From contig VIIQ02000575.1 of assembly GCA_007449985.2 (NCBI GenBank), positions 505,001 to 569,000 of the forward strand: a DNA stretch of 64,000 nucleotides, written 5' to 3'. Every line of letters begins with the position of its first letter. Position 1 is the first letter of the stretch. The translations under genes and the position numbers were made by a program. Source of the stretch: Desmodesmus armatus (Eukaryota > Chlorophyta > Chlorophyceae > Sphaeropleales > Scenedesmaceae). Of this stretch, positions 36,692 through 49,071 are shown piece after piece. The notes under the pieces are model-generated. The model did no database searches. It saw only the letters and a program-made list of their open reading frames with translations, and had not been told where the DNA came from.

Positions 36692-39600
36692 TCAGGGGTC
36701 TGTGGGTCCGAGTGCACCCTCAATCAGATCCCTGAGGGTTGCCTCGAAATCTGTGGTCCACTGGGTGCGGTCTCCCTCCATGCCAGACCCCTCTGCCTCT
36801 GACCTCTTCTTGCCACAAATCTGCAGCCACAGGACAACACAGCACCGTGTGACATAAGTTATATAACAGAAGTCAGGTGTCAGCGTCAGTGTGCACGTCA
36901 GGTACAGGCCACACTGCACCATGCATGATACTGTCTGTGTTGGCTAATAACAAGATCAGATTCAGTGCCACAGTGAGACCATGCACAGTTTTCCAAGCAA
37001 ACAATGAGCGCCTACTGGCATGTAGGCCTACAGAGTTGCAGAGTCTCCTGACCTGTTGACGAATCAGGGTGCCACAATGATTGTGTGCAGCAACCCCTCT
37101 AGTGCTGAAACTGGGGTGCGACTACACGACGGATGAAGCACTAAGCACTTGCAAACTGACACATCCCTCATGCCTGCCCGGGCGCACCTGCAGCCACCTG
37201 TAGCTCTCCTCAAACTCGCAAAGCTCAGCAGTCCCACTGCCCATCAGCCGCTGCAGTCCCTTGAGGCGGGTCATGCCCTCACGCAGCTGCTTCAGCAGGC
37301 CTGCAGGAGACCCTGCCTTGTCCAGGAGGTCTAGCAGGGCCTTGCCAGCCTGGGACAAGTGCGTCCATTCCGGCAGCCGCCAGTCACCTGTAAACGCAGT
37401 CAGGCGAGGCGAGGACAAGAGGCAGTTATTGAGGGCAGGCAGGCAGATGAGAGTGAGAACAGACACGGGATAAGAACGCAACTGGGATTGTGAACACCTG
37501 CAGATCAACCGTTGCTTGTTGGTCATCAGTACGTAGCAAGGTCCAGCATTCCACACATTGCCAGACAGCCATGGGCCTGACACCTGCTGGGTTGCAGTGC
37601 ATCCCACATTGCAAGGCTGACGGCACTGCAAGCACTGCAGTAGAATCGCGAAGAATCCGGTTTGTCAACAACAGTCATGAGCTCCTAATAGTTAGCAAGT
37701 GAGGCAATGTGTCCTATCCTTCAGAAAAGAGAACATGCCAACCTGCTGCCAGCTTGCTCAAGTCAAGCCCACCCCGGCCGCTGATTGGCTTAGGCACCCC
37801 AATTGGTGCTGGCGGGGTAGGTGTGGGAGCACCGGGGCCCCAGCGGGAGGGGCCAGCTGCAGCATCACCGGAGCCTGCTGCAAGTACTGGATCCTCTGCA
37901 GCCTGTTGCTGTGGCAGGTGGGTGAGCTGCAGGTCACAGTACCGCTTGCTTAAGGGGGTGGTGCAGTCCCCGTCAGCAGCAGCAGCATCTGCGGCCCTCT
38001 TACTGCCAGTAAGGCTTGCGGGCTGATGCACCTCTGCTGCTGTCGCTGGTGCTGCTGCTGCATCAGCCACGTGCTCAAGGCCTGCTGCTGGCAGCTGCGA
38101 TGGCTGTAGTGGCTGTGCTCCTGTCTCAACTGCTACTGCTGGTTTCGCTTCAGCCGTTTGTGCTGTTGCTGTAGGCCCGTCTGCTGGTGGTGCTGCTGGT
38201 GCCTGCACTGGTGGCAGCCCCTGCAGTAGCCGCTGCACCTCAGCCTCTGCCCCCCCTGGCTGCTGCCATTCAGGTGCAGCCCTGAAGCACTCGATCAGCT
38301 GCTGCTGCTTCTGCTGCCTGTATTTCTCCTCAAGCTGCAGCAATGTCTGCATCAGGGTCATTCTTGCTGTGCTCACGGTGCCTTTGCTGACAGGAGGCTT
38401 GGACTCGCCGGGCAAGTTGTGATTGCTGCCGTTCACCACCCACTCACGCCAGTGGTGGGTTGGCATGACTGGATCAGTCAGGCCAGTCATACCGCCCCTG
38501 ACTCTGACAAAGGCGGGGTTGATGGCTGTGGGCCGAAGAGACCTTTGGGCCTGCAGTTCAAGAGCAGCAGAGGCACCCAAGTCACAAGCGCAAGTGTCGT
38601 TGATCCTCAGAGGGGCTTGGTTATGCGACGGTCCCAATATGTGGGTGAAGCTGGGGCTCTTGTTCCTGGAGTTCCGAATGCAGCCCCATCCGGCTAAATC
38701 CACGAACGACGCCACTCGATAGAGTAATTCGTTCGGCTGGCGTCGTTAGCGAGCGGTTTCTGGTGTGACGATTCCTGAATTTTTGGACCACTGATGCGCC
38801 CTGACGACGACAAGAAGCCATGTGCGTGCACGGCCCGCGCTCACTCACCAATGCATCCTCGCAAACTGGGCACAGCCACAGGGCACCACGCCCCTCAGGT
38901 GACCTGGTCTTGGCTCTTGACAAGCTTGTGAAGTCCAAGGGCATGGTTTGGGTGCCCAGGCACAACCTGGTACAGGATGCATATACTCTGTGCAGTCAGC
39001 CTATGCATATGCTGATGGATGCTGTGTGCCTCATCCCACCCTTATGCAGACATTCTACATGCAGTACATAATCACAGCTGAGGGCATAGGGTCCCCCCAT
39101 CCCCACCCGCGAGCTAGCACGAGGTGCATCACTTTGTGCTTGACCCCTTGAGTGACTGAGTCGTTGGGCATGCTTATGGGACATGCATGCGACATAACTG
39201 CAACAAATGGAGACGTGCAAGCCAACTTGGAGTTGCCTCAGCTGTGCACACATGAGCTGGCTGCGCATGCGACTAAGGCTTCAAACTAGTCACTCACTCG
39301 TCATTGTGATAGGATGCATGGCAGGTGCTGCAGGTCACGAGGTACCGGTGAGCGATGGGCGTAGTAAGCTGCGCCGGGCACCAAGCGCTCCGCATCCAGA
39401 CCTTCGTGCTGTCTCTGCCGTCCATCACGCAGCCCTTGCATGCCAGCACGCAGGGGCGGGGCTTGTCCAGCTGCTGCAGGATGCCAGCAGCAAAATCCGG
39501 CAGGTCCTGCAGGGCAACATGATGGCGGCGGTGGTAAGACAAGCAACATGAGCAGCTATGGATCAAAGCAGCCGCTGCAGCGGGTCTTATCGTCCAACCG

Positions 39601-40826
39601 TGTGACAGAACAAGAATAACAAATACTCGGAGTGCGCCTGCATGTTGTAGTCACTGTAGCTGCATGAGACTACAGGCACTCCAACACGGCCGTACTCAGT
39701 GTACGTGTTTTGAACTGTAGGTTGCCAAGTGCCCACTGTAGCCCCAACGGTTCTGTCCACCGTGCTGAGGTCCCTTGGGTATATTTCTTGCAACATGCTG
39801 TGCGCACCTGCAGGTATATGTCGAGGTCCTGCTGCTGCTGGGCCCACTGCAACAGCTCCTGCCGCTCCTCTTCATCTGGCACAGCATGTTGTATGAAGGA
39901 CCCAGGCAGTGACTTGATCACAGTGTGGAGTTGGCCGGGCTGAGGGAGCTCACTGTCATTGAGGGTTGCAAGCCACTGCAGTGGCCACTGTGCCACAGAG
40001 TAGCCCTTCCACAAAGAGGGGCAGCTCAGCTCGCGCAGGCTTGCAGCGGTCAGGTCTGTGCCAGGAGGGGGCATGTGTAAGATGCCGTCATCACAGATGA
40101 CACCCTCTGCAATGACAGTGGAGATCATCATCATCATGTTGCCCTGCAAAAAATGTATGGGGACATCAGCATGTGTTAGTGGTTGGTACTTTGGGCTGAG
40201 GTGATATCTGGTGGTGTGCTTGCAGGTTCGGATCACCCGTTCAACAGCCTGTCAGTGACGGGTTTGTCAACAAGGTAGACAGTCCCTGAAGGTATGACCC
40301 CCAGGGTCAGACCGTTTGTTTTGGCAATCAAGTCTGTCCTGCCGGTTCTGGATGTGTCCTGTGCATACCCGAGTCACATGACGCTGCTGGTGCTGGTCGC
40401 AATTTGCATATCCACACCGACTGCTCACCGGCATGTGCCTCTCCACCACCTTGAGGCAGGTCCCAGGGGGCAGCAACGCTGCTGACACTCGCCGCTTGCC
40501 AAAAATTTTGTCAGCACCCAGTGCAAGTGTCACGAAGTATGCCAACTGCAGCAAAAGCAAAAAAACTATTATCATTTCCAGGAGCAAGCACATACATCCT
40601 TGCCCAGCAAATGGGTGGCCTGTGTGATTCAGTGTGAAGTTGGACCAACAAGTGCGTCCACAGCACGGGCGAGCAACAAAGAACATTTGGCATCCACGTA
40701 GCATGTAACATACAGACGTACCTTGTGTTGCTTAACCAGGCTGTTCCATTCCTCCTCTGCCGACGGTGGACTTCTCTCCGGAGGATCCTGCTGCTGCTCC
40801 ACCTCAAGACCTTGTGGGGGCTCCAT
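36692..40826 (-). CDS. Protein with a split PHD-like zinc finger and C-terminal helical module
   Basis: Proposed as one gene of eight minus-strand exons: 40722-40826, 40429-40545, 39808-40143, 39298-39506, 38849-38966, 37743-38550, 37188-37387, 36692-36820; 673 aa in phase. Exon 4 has CVLACKGC and ends VTCSTCHASYHNDE. Exon 5 begins LCLG and has LWLCPVCEDAL. Joined, they give Cys pairs, a His and a final W-x-CPVC in PHD-finger order, although H-to-Cys spacing (four residues) and the first linker (about 30) are longer than usual. PHD fingers read histone tails, so a chromatin role is inferred. The middle is Pro/Ala-rich. The last 110 residues hold a helical segment with LLDLLDKAGSPAGLLKQL and REGMTRLKGLQ. 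Without the junction at 39297/38966 this would be two genes (39294-40826 and 36692-38944). A missed exon near 40240-40300 is possible. Confidence 0.5.
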
Positions 40827-41812
40827 CAACGCCTGTAGCGTGTCTAGTATCACGATACAATCTCAGATAGCAACAGAGGGCCTCAGAAGGGAAGCGGACG
40901 TCACCCTTTATGGCGTGCTGCTGGTGTGCTGCTGCGTGCTGCGGGTCAGCCTGGGCAGTGGGACGCGCTGCATCTAGCAAGGCGTCAAGCTTGACTTCTG
41001 GTGGGCATGTTCATCTACCAATGTGGCTGCAGGTGTCAGCGGGGAGCTAGTGCAGCAGTTAACGGCGAAAAGACACACCGGGTTTACCAAACCACATGAA
41101 TGCAGCACGCGTAGCGAAATCGTCTGCAGAGCACGCTGAAAAACCATCCACCTGCTGGCTCTACTGATGGTCGATGTCCGCTATCACAGGGTGCCTTGAG
41201 GCAGCTGACCGTAAGTTGGCACTTGCAGTGAAACAGATGGCAGAGAGTGCTCAACTTCATGGTTGACCCCAGTAGTGACAACCCTTCCAGCACGATGTCA
41301 ACAAGCGGCACCTGTGCTCGTTATCACTTTTCTGCATACAATGCCCACCACCGTGAACTGCTGACACACTGGTGAACTGAGACCTCCTGCCAGGTCACCA
41401 GGCAAATTTTGTCATGTTTAAAAATGACGCCACACACAGCAGACTGCCGCGTAACATCCCCCCACATACATGCACGAGACTCAATCCATACTGACAACAC
41501 ATTGCACTTGCTGCCGCTCCGACCTACAGCTACCACTGCCGCTCTGCTCAGGTGCATCAGTGCCTGGCAGCATTATTAACACCCACATGCAGCTGCTCTT
41601 TTTGTGCTAATCCCACTAAGGCAACCGCCTGTACCCATCCTGCCAGTACCAAAGAAGATGCATCGTTAAGACCATGCCGCTTGGCTGCTCAGCCTAGCCA
41701 GCCAAGCAACCACACAAATGCTTTGACCCCACAGCTGCGCACTGCGCTGCAGCAGCCTGCTCACTGAGTAACAGTACCCTATGCAACCGCTACTTCCCAA
41801 CCCCAGCACAGC
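40827..41812. other. Intergenic, nothing supported
   Basis: The upstream flank of the zinc-finger gene and 3' flank of the large SR-type gene. CTACAG just upstream of the proposed start at 40826 could be an acceptor, so an earlier non-coding or short coding exon may exist here. Confidence 0.5.
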
Positions 41813-42496
41813 CTACACCTTCAGCGCGTTTGCCAGCAGCGTGTTGAGTGCGCGCTCCATCCTATCCCGCCTGCCCCTCCCGGACCAGATCCGCAGCTGC
41901 ACATAGTCATTCCTCAGCCTCTGCAGCAGCGGATGCATCGCACTTGCACCACCACTGCCCTCAAGCTGCTGCTGCTGCTGCTGTTCTGCCTCTACCTCCC
42001 TGAGCCTCTCTAGGGCCGTGCACAGATCATCTAGCTGCTCATCAGAGAAGCCCATGTGATCAGACAACTGCCACAGGGACTCCTCAACACTGGCCACATT
42101 GCTGAATTCGGCCATAGCGAAGGGTGCTATGCTGTTGCTGACACCTGCAGCGCCTGCTGGTGCGACACCACCAGCTGGCTGCCCGCCCCTACCCCCACTG
42201 CCACCTGCTGCTGCTGCTGGAGCCGCAGATGTGCCTGCCTGCCTTACCACTGCCCCTGCAGCGCTGTTTGTTCCTGCAGACATGCCGGCAGCACCAGCGG
42301 CACCACCAGCAACAGGAGAGGGTGCTGCAGATGTGCCAACTGATGCCGCCGCTGCCGCCGCCGCTGCTGTTCCAGCCAGACCAGCAAACGAACTGCCCCC
42401 GCTAGCAGCGGCGGCAGCAGCAGCCTCTGCATCTGCTGCTGCAGAAGGTGCGACGCCCAGCCCCACGTGCTGCTGCTGCTGCTGGGGTTGCGAGGG

Positions 42497-42528
<32 letters not shown>

Positions 42529-42606
42529 TTAAGCCCTGCACTACCTCTTCTGTCTGGTCCACCTGAGGCTCTGAGGCAACGCTGCTGGCAGCATCCCCAG
42601 CAAGCT

Positions 42607-42640
<34 letters not shown>

Positions 42641-42853
42641 GGCAGGAGCTGCCTTGGCAGCAGGTCCTGCTGGGGCCTGTTGCTCTGGACCTACCTGCGC
42701 TGCTGGAGGCTGACCCGATACACCCTGTACCTCTGGTGCTGCTGCTGGTGCTGCTGCTGGTGCTGCTGCTGGTGCTGCTGCTGGTGCTGCTGCTGGTGCT
42801 GCTGCTGGTGCTGCTGCTGGTGCTGCTGGTGCTGCTGCTGGTGCTGGTGCTGG

Positions 42854-42900
<47 letters not shown>

Positions 42901-44911
42901 CTGCTGCTGGTGCTGGATCATGTACCTCTGGTGTTGCTGCTGCTGCTGCTGCAGCTGGGGCTGCTGAAGGTGGCGTCAAGACGTGTTTGGCAGGATCAAC
43001 AGCTGCTGCCGTATCCACTGCACCTGGGCCTGCTGCTGCCACACTCCCTGTGGTGCCACCAGCAACAGCAGCAGCAGCCTCAGTACCCTCCCCAGCTGTT
43101 GCCGCTGCTGCTGCTGGCGCTGGTTGTGGCCCCACCTGAGCTTCTGCTCCAGCCAGTAGCTGACCAGTGCCAGGTGGTGGCCCTTCTGGTGCAGCAGCAG
43201 CAGCAGCAGCAGGTGGTGCTGATGGAGCGCCTGGCTGTGCTGCAGCAGCACCAGCACCAGCACCAGGGGCACAAGCTGCAGGTGATGGTGCTCCTGGTGG
43301 GGGCGCAGCAGCACCCAGAGCAGCACCCAGAGCACCAGCCGCACTTGGTGGTGCCGGCGGGGACGCAGCAGCGGCTGGAGCATCACCCGCATTTGGTGGT
43401 GCTCCTGGCGGGGGCGCAGCAGCCGGAGAAGCAGCAGCAGCAGGTGGAGGTGGTTTCCCGGGGGTTTGGGGGGCGGCACTGGCTGCTGCTGCTGCCCCAC
43501 ATGCCCGAATGGCACCATCTGCTGCTGATACTGCTGCATCTGGTTGTACCCTTGCTGCTGTTGTGCTAACATCTGCTGCTGGTACAGCTGCATTTGGTTG
43601 AGCCACGACAGTTGGTCGAACTGCTGGCCCTGCTGTTGCACCTGGTTGGCCCTCCACTGCTGTGCCTGCTGCCACTGTGCAGCCACCTGGTCTGGTGTGG
43701 GGGCACAGCCGTACTGTGACAACCACCAGAGGTGCACCTGCTGCTGGAACTGCTGCCACTGCAGGGGCAGGAAAAGACAGCGGCAGTGGCAGCAGCAGCA
43801 GCAGAGGGCAGTAGCTGTCAGTGTGTGGTGTGGTGGTGCCCCGTTGATCAATATAAAAGCAGTGCTAACACACACTGCCTGACTGTGTTTAGGGACATGC
43901 ATGTATCTCTGCTGCATCTCCTCTCTGTGGATACCTCCTTTGCCAAGATGACAACATAAGGAACTTTGATGGCATGCAGCATTGTATGCTGATCAACAGA
44001 AACATGCACATTCAGGGTGGTGCAGCGCGCCTACTCACACACAGAAAACCACACCTTTCCCACCAGCTTCGGCAGAAGTCCGCCAATTCTGAGCCAAACT
44101 ATTACAACACGCACATCACACAATTTCACAATCAGACAAGCCACCCTCCCACCCTCACCTCAAGATTGTTGTAGTACTGCTGCTGCGCCCAGCCTTGTGG
44201 GGAGTACCCTGCCACCTGCTGCTGCTGCTGCCAACCCTGCGGTGACGCGTACTGTGCCTGCTGACCGCCACCAGCAGCAGCAGCAGCAGCAGCTGCTGCT
44301 GCTGCTCCTGCTGCTCCTGCTGCCGCAGCCAACGGTGCCACGACCGGTGACTGCGGCTGCTGCTCCTGCTTCACCTTAGGCCCGCCCGATGCAGCACCCT
44401 CACCGGCATTGTTGCCGTTGCTGTCCTGCCCGCCACCCCCACCTGCTGCTGCTGCTGCTGCTGCTGCAGCAGCACTAGGAGCACGCTGCAGTGGCGAACC
44501 TGACGCCAGCACTGCCGGGTGTGCAACGCCCACAGCACGTGTGGCGTTGATGGCTATCTTGATGGGGATGCCGGACTTGGTCTTGCCCAGTTTGCTGGTG
44601 ACGGCAGCAGCCAGTGCTATCACAGGCTTGGTTGCACCCGCCTTGCCTGCCTCTGCACCGCCAGGGGTCCCAGTAGCTCGCTTTTGGGCGGCGGTCTGCT
44701 TTTTGTAGTCCTGGACAGCCTGCTTCAGCCCCTGCAAGTCAAATTCCTTGCCTGCTGCTGCTGCTGCCGGCGCAGCCTTGTTCCCTGCATCAGTAACTTC
44801 TTGCTGCTGCTGCTCGCTGGCAGGTGGTGGCGGAGGCGGAGGCGGTGCGGTCTCCTGCTCACTGAGCATGGCTGCTGTTCCTGGTGCTGCTGTTCCTGCT
44901 GCTGCCATTCC

Positions 44912-44942
<31 letters not shown>

Positions 44943-47001
44943 TTGTCCAGCTGAGCAGCCGCTGCCGCCTCAATAGCAGCCCCAGCAGCAGCAGACGTGC
45001 CGCCGGCTGCTGCAAGCTTGCAGCCGCTGCTAGGCAGTGTGTTCTTAGTGTTGTCCTGCCTGATGGCAGTATGGGGCAGCTGATCCTGTCCTGCTGCTGC
45101 TGCTGCTGGACCTGGCTGTGCCACTGCCTTCTGCTTCTTGCTGCTTCGACCACCACTCCTGCTGCGAGTGCGACTGCGACTCCTACTTCTGCGTTTGCGT
45201 GCTGCGGGGCTATGACTGCCAGCGCGGCGGCGGCCCCTGCTGCTGCTCCTGCGCCTGCTGCGTGCGGCATGCGGGCTCCTGCTGATACTCATGCGCCGGC
45301 GGCCCCTGCTGCTGCTGCGGCTGCTGCGTCTCCTGGCTACATCCCGGCCACGGGTGCGCTCCCTACTGCGGCTGCGTGCACTCCTGCCGCCACCGCCAGA
45401 CTCCCTCCCAGTACGACCTGCGCGTTCCCTGTCTCTGCTCCTGCTACTGCTCCTACTGCGCCGCTTATGAACCCTCTCCCTGCTGCCGCTCCTGCTGCGG
45501 GCCCTGCCAGTACCCCCGCGCTGCAACCTACTGCTGCCGCTACCTGCCTTGTCACGTGCCTTACCGGACACTGCTTTTGCCGGCTTTGGTGCTACGAAGG
45601 GCTCTGATGCACTTGTGCCAGGCGTGGTGCCTGCTGCTGCTGCTGCTGCTGCTTTAGCGGCACTGCCGCTGCCTGCTGCTGCTTGAGCCTTAGCAGGGGC
45701 AGCCTTGAGTGAGTTGGGAGTGCCAGCAGTAGCAGCAGCAGCAGCAGCGGCGGCGGCGGCTGGCTGCCGATAGCTGCGTGCGCCCCGTGGCAGCACTGTC
45801 ACAGGGCTGTGCTGTGCTGCACCTCCCTGCTCCTCCTGCTGCTCGTGCTCCTGCTTGATTTTGGCGGCCAGCACTACAGGCGAAGGAGGCAGCATGGCTG
45901 CTGCTGCTCCTCCTGCTGCTGCTGCTGGTGGCGGTGGCGGCGGCGGCGGCGGTGGTGGAGGCGGTGCCGCTGCTGCTGCTGCTGCCGGTTCCGAGCCGGA
46001 GCGATGCACCGAGCCGCCAGAGGGAGCCGCCTGCGGTGCTCCTCCTCCTGCTGCTGCTGCTGCTGCTGGCTTCTGCCACCACTTTGCGCTTGCAGGTTTG
46101 GCCGCTGTGTCAGCAGTTGCTGCCCCTGGGGATGCTGCAGGTGCCTTCAGCTGCTGCTGCTGTGCTGCTGCCGGTGATGGCCGCACGCTGTCATCTGCTG
46201 AGGGACCACCTAGGGGATCAGGGCGTGAGGGCTCCAGGGGATCGATCTCCCAGCTGAACTTGTACCCACCCAGCCCAGCATCTGAGCCCTGCTGCTGATC
46301 AGCAGTGCCACTAGCAGAGCCCCCTGCACTACTGTCAGGACCAGGGATGGCCTGGTGACCAACCCCGTCTGCGACAGCAGCAGCAGCAGCACTAACACCA
46401 GGCTCAGCTTTCACAGCCACCAATGCTGCTGCAGCTGGGACTGCTGCTGCTGCTGCTGGTGATGGCGGCAGGGGCGGCGGCGGCGGTGGCACTGCTGCTG
46501 CTGCTGCTGCTGCTGGTGATGGCGGCAGGGGCGGCGGCGGCGGCGGTGGGGCTGCTGCTGCTGGTGATAGCGGCAGGGGCGGCGGCGGCGGTTGGGGGGC
46601 TGCTGCTGCTGCTGGTGGGGCTGCAGGGGGTCATAGCTGTCGCCGCCCCACATAGCAAACACCTGGAAGTCACTATGCACCCCAGCCGCCTGCTCTGCAA
46701 CTGCTGCTGTCTGTGGTAGCCCAGCTGAGGCGCTACCATTCACTGCTGCTACTGGTGCTGCTGCAGCATCATAGCTCCCAGAGCCCCACAGACCGAAATC
46801 CTGTACTGCCGGTGCTGCTGGTGCAGGTGCTGCTGCTGGCGCCGCTGCTGGTGCAGGTGCTGCTGCTGGCGCCGCTGCTGCTGCCACTGCTGCTGCTCCA
46901 CCTGAGGAGGACGGCCCTCGAGCCGCATCAAGTGCTGGCACTGGTGTGGGTGCGTCATAGGTGGAAGCGCCCCATGTATCAAAAGTCACCGACTGGCTGG
47001 C

Positions 47002-47038
<37 letters not shown>

Positions 47039-47861
47039 CCCTGCGCCAGTGAGTGGGTGCTGGGTGTCGCATTCCCTGCCGCCGCTGCTGCTGGGGCTGC
47101 TGGAGGTGCTGCTGCGGGTGCTGTAGCAACAGCTGCTGCCGGCATTTCATAGCTTGATGCTCCCCAGACACTGAAAACATCCTGCACTGCAGATCCAGCC
47201 CCCATCTGCCCTCCAGCTATTGCTGCCGCTGCTGCTGGTGGCACTGCCGCTGTTGCCGCTGTCGCCGCTGCCGGCAAGCCTGCAGCAGCACCTGCTGCTG
47301 CTCCTGGCAGGTCAAAGTCTGCAGCTCCCCAGGCGCTGAAGTGCTGCAAGCCAGCTGCACTATTGCCGTTAGCTGCTGGGGCAGCCGCCGGGACAGCTGC
47401 TGCCACTGGTGTGGCGGCCACAGCTGCTGCTGGAGCTGCAGTGGGCTCATAGTCGCTAGGACCCCAGAGAACCATCGGCTCCACATGCTGAGCCGGCACT
47501 GTGCTGGGGTGGGTTGCCACAGGCGCCTGACCTGCTGCTGCTGCTGCTGCCGCCGCCGCTGCTGGTGACAGTGTGGTGGCTGCACCGTTGGCCCCAAAAG
47601 CGCCGTTTGCCACAGCAGGGGGTGCTGCTGGCTGCACACCTGGTGCTGCTGCTGCAGGAGTGTCATAGCTAGACGCTCCCCAAAGGGTGAAGCCGGTTGC
47701 ATGTGTTGCACCATTGGCCAGGCCCGCTGCTGCTGTCAGCCCTGCCACTGGCGCTGCTGTTGGTTGGACAGGCGCAGCAGCAGCTGTGGGCTCGTAGCTG
47801 CCAGCACCCCAGGGGTCAAACGCCTGCAGCTGCGGCTGCCCTCCTCCTGTGCTGGTGCGTG

Positions 47862-47895
<34 letters not shown>

Positions 47896-49071
47896 ATGGA
47901 CACCTGGCTGGCTCACTGGGCCAGCAGTGTCAGCACCACCACCCCCAGCAGCAGCGGCATCACCAGCACCAGCACCAGCAGCAGCTGCAGCAGGTTGGCT
48001 GGGGGAAGTAACTCTCAGCAGTAGCTCCTGGCTGCCAGGTGTGCTAGAGGTGAAGCAGCCGGTGCAGCCCAGGAAGCGGCTGAGTCCCGCCAGTGCACCA
48101 CCAGGGATGAGGTACTGTGTACGGCCGTCCATGAGCACGCGGGGGCGCAGGGTGACCAGCGGTGCGGCTGACTGCTGAGTGCCTGAGCCACTGTGGAGCT
48201 CTGAGGAGGGGGTGAGGAACAGGGGTGAAGAAGGGTGTGTTAGTGAAGGGCCCTGTCGGTCACATGGTGTGCTGAAGGAGATTGGCGCAATGGCTTGCAA
48301 CGTAAGAAGGTGTGTCACACACTGCTGCACTGTTTGCAGCTCAGCAGGCAGCTCAGCAGGGCGTGCCTGTGGTGCCACAAGGGATGCATGCAGATTTAGT
48401 CTAGCTGGGCTGGGGTACACCAGCGAAGCATGACGATGGGGGTGTGGGCGCAGATGACACAAAGGCACGACCAGCAGGTGTACTACGGCAACAAGCACGC
48501 AGCAGAATCACGCTGCACCATGCCAGCATCTGCCAGCTCCCAGCTACTGGCACCAATGCGCCCGTGCTTTTTGCCACTGCTGCAGTCCCACTTCACATGC
48601 GGCCTCCCAGCACCTGTGCGAACAAGGACCCCACCTGTTGGGTGGCCATTCTCCAGCACTTTGATTCGGACCTGCTGCATGCCATATGGCCGGCCAAGTG
48701 CTGCCGACACAAAGCTGCTGGCCAGCTCAATCCCATTGTCCAGGCGCTCCTGCGTGATCTCAAAGGGCGCATCCTGCACCACCTGCTTGGGTGCTGTTGC
48801 TGCTGCAGGTGCTGCTAAGGCACCGGGCTGCTGCAAGATGTGCTGATCATGGAAAGTGGGGGTACATGCAACAAGCAGTGACAGGGTGATGCATCAGCAC
48901 AGCTCAGATGGTTGCTGTATGCAACTTCTGTACTTGCAGCTGCCCAAAATGGGGGGGTGGGGTGATCTTGCCCTCTGGCATGTGTCATCAACAATGCATC
49001 CAACGAATTGACAGGGAGCTAGATTGCCTTACCTGCTGCAAAATTGGCGGCTGCAGAGGCGCATGCTGCAT
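41813..49071 (-). CDS. Giant SR-type protein with eight WG repeats and C-terminal helical module
   Basis: No known family. Minus-strand exons: 49033-49071, 48635-48830, 48201 to about 46.5 kb, about 46.5 kb to 44159, and 41813-43758; roughly 2,000 aa. It starts MQHAPLQPPILQQ. A conserved N-terminal domain includes ERLDNGIELASSFV, AALGRPYGMQQVR and SRFLGCTGCF. Next come eight motifs of the form F-x-x-W-G-x-x-S-Y-D/E about 45-60 residues apart in Ala-rich linkers. After a Pro-rich stretch there is WWQKP, then a dense RS domain (45110-45515) as in splicing regulators. Then follow PQGW repeats, Gln-rich YNQMQQYQQQM and a Pro/Ala region. It ends with a helical module containing SLWQLSDHMGFSDEQLDDL and LLQRLRNDYVQLRIW. 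The reading frame breaks once near 46.42-46.62 kb and once near 43.46 kb, both in low-complexity or homopolymer sequence. The role is probably nuclear RNA-related (inference). Confidence 0.65.
42733..42912 (-). repeat. 12-bp repeat coding Ala-Pro
   Basis: About fifteen units of GCTGCTGCTGGT (plus strand) give a PAAAPAAA-type peptide in the minus-strand protein. It blends into pure GCT runs at its end. Confidence 0.85.
46430..46620 (-). repeat. Pro/Ala-coding minisatellite at the frame break
   Basis: Three and a half copies of a 48-60 bp unit combining CCGCCGCCGCCGCC, CTGCCGCCATCACC and CAG runs (minus strand). One frame reads PPPPPPLPPSPAAAAA, another QQQQPHRRRRRPCRHH. The upstream WG repeats feed into the second frame, while the downstream RS part is in the first. 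Confidence 0.8.

Noticed and set aside
42448..43569. 373-aa plus-strand Leu/Gln-rich open frame
   Set aside because: It is the antisense reading of CAG/GCT repeats in the minus-strand SR-type gene; composition is repeat-driven.
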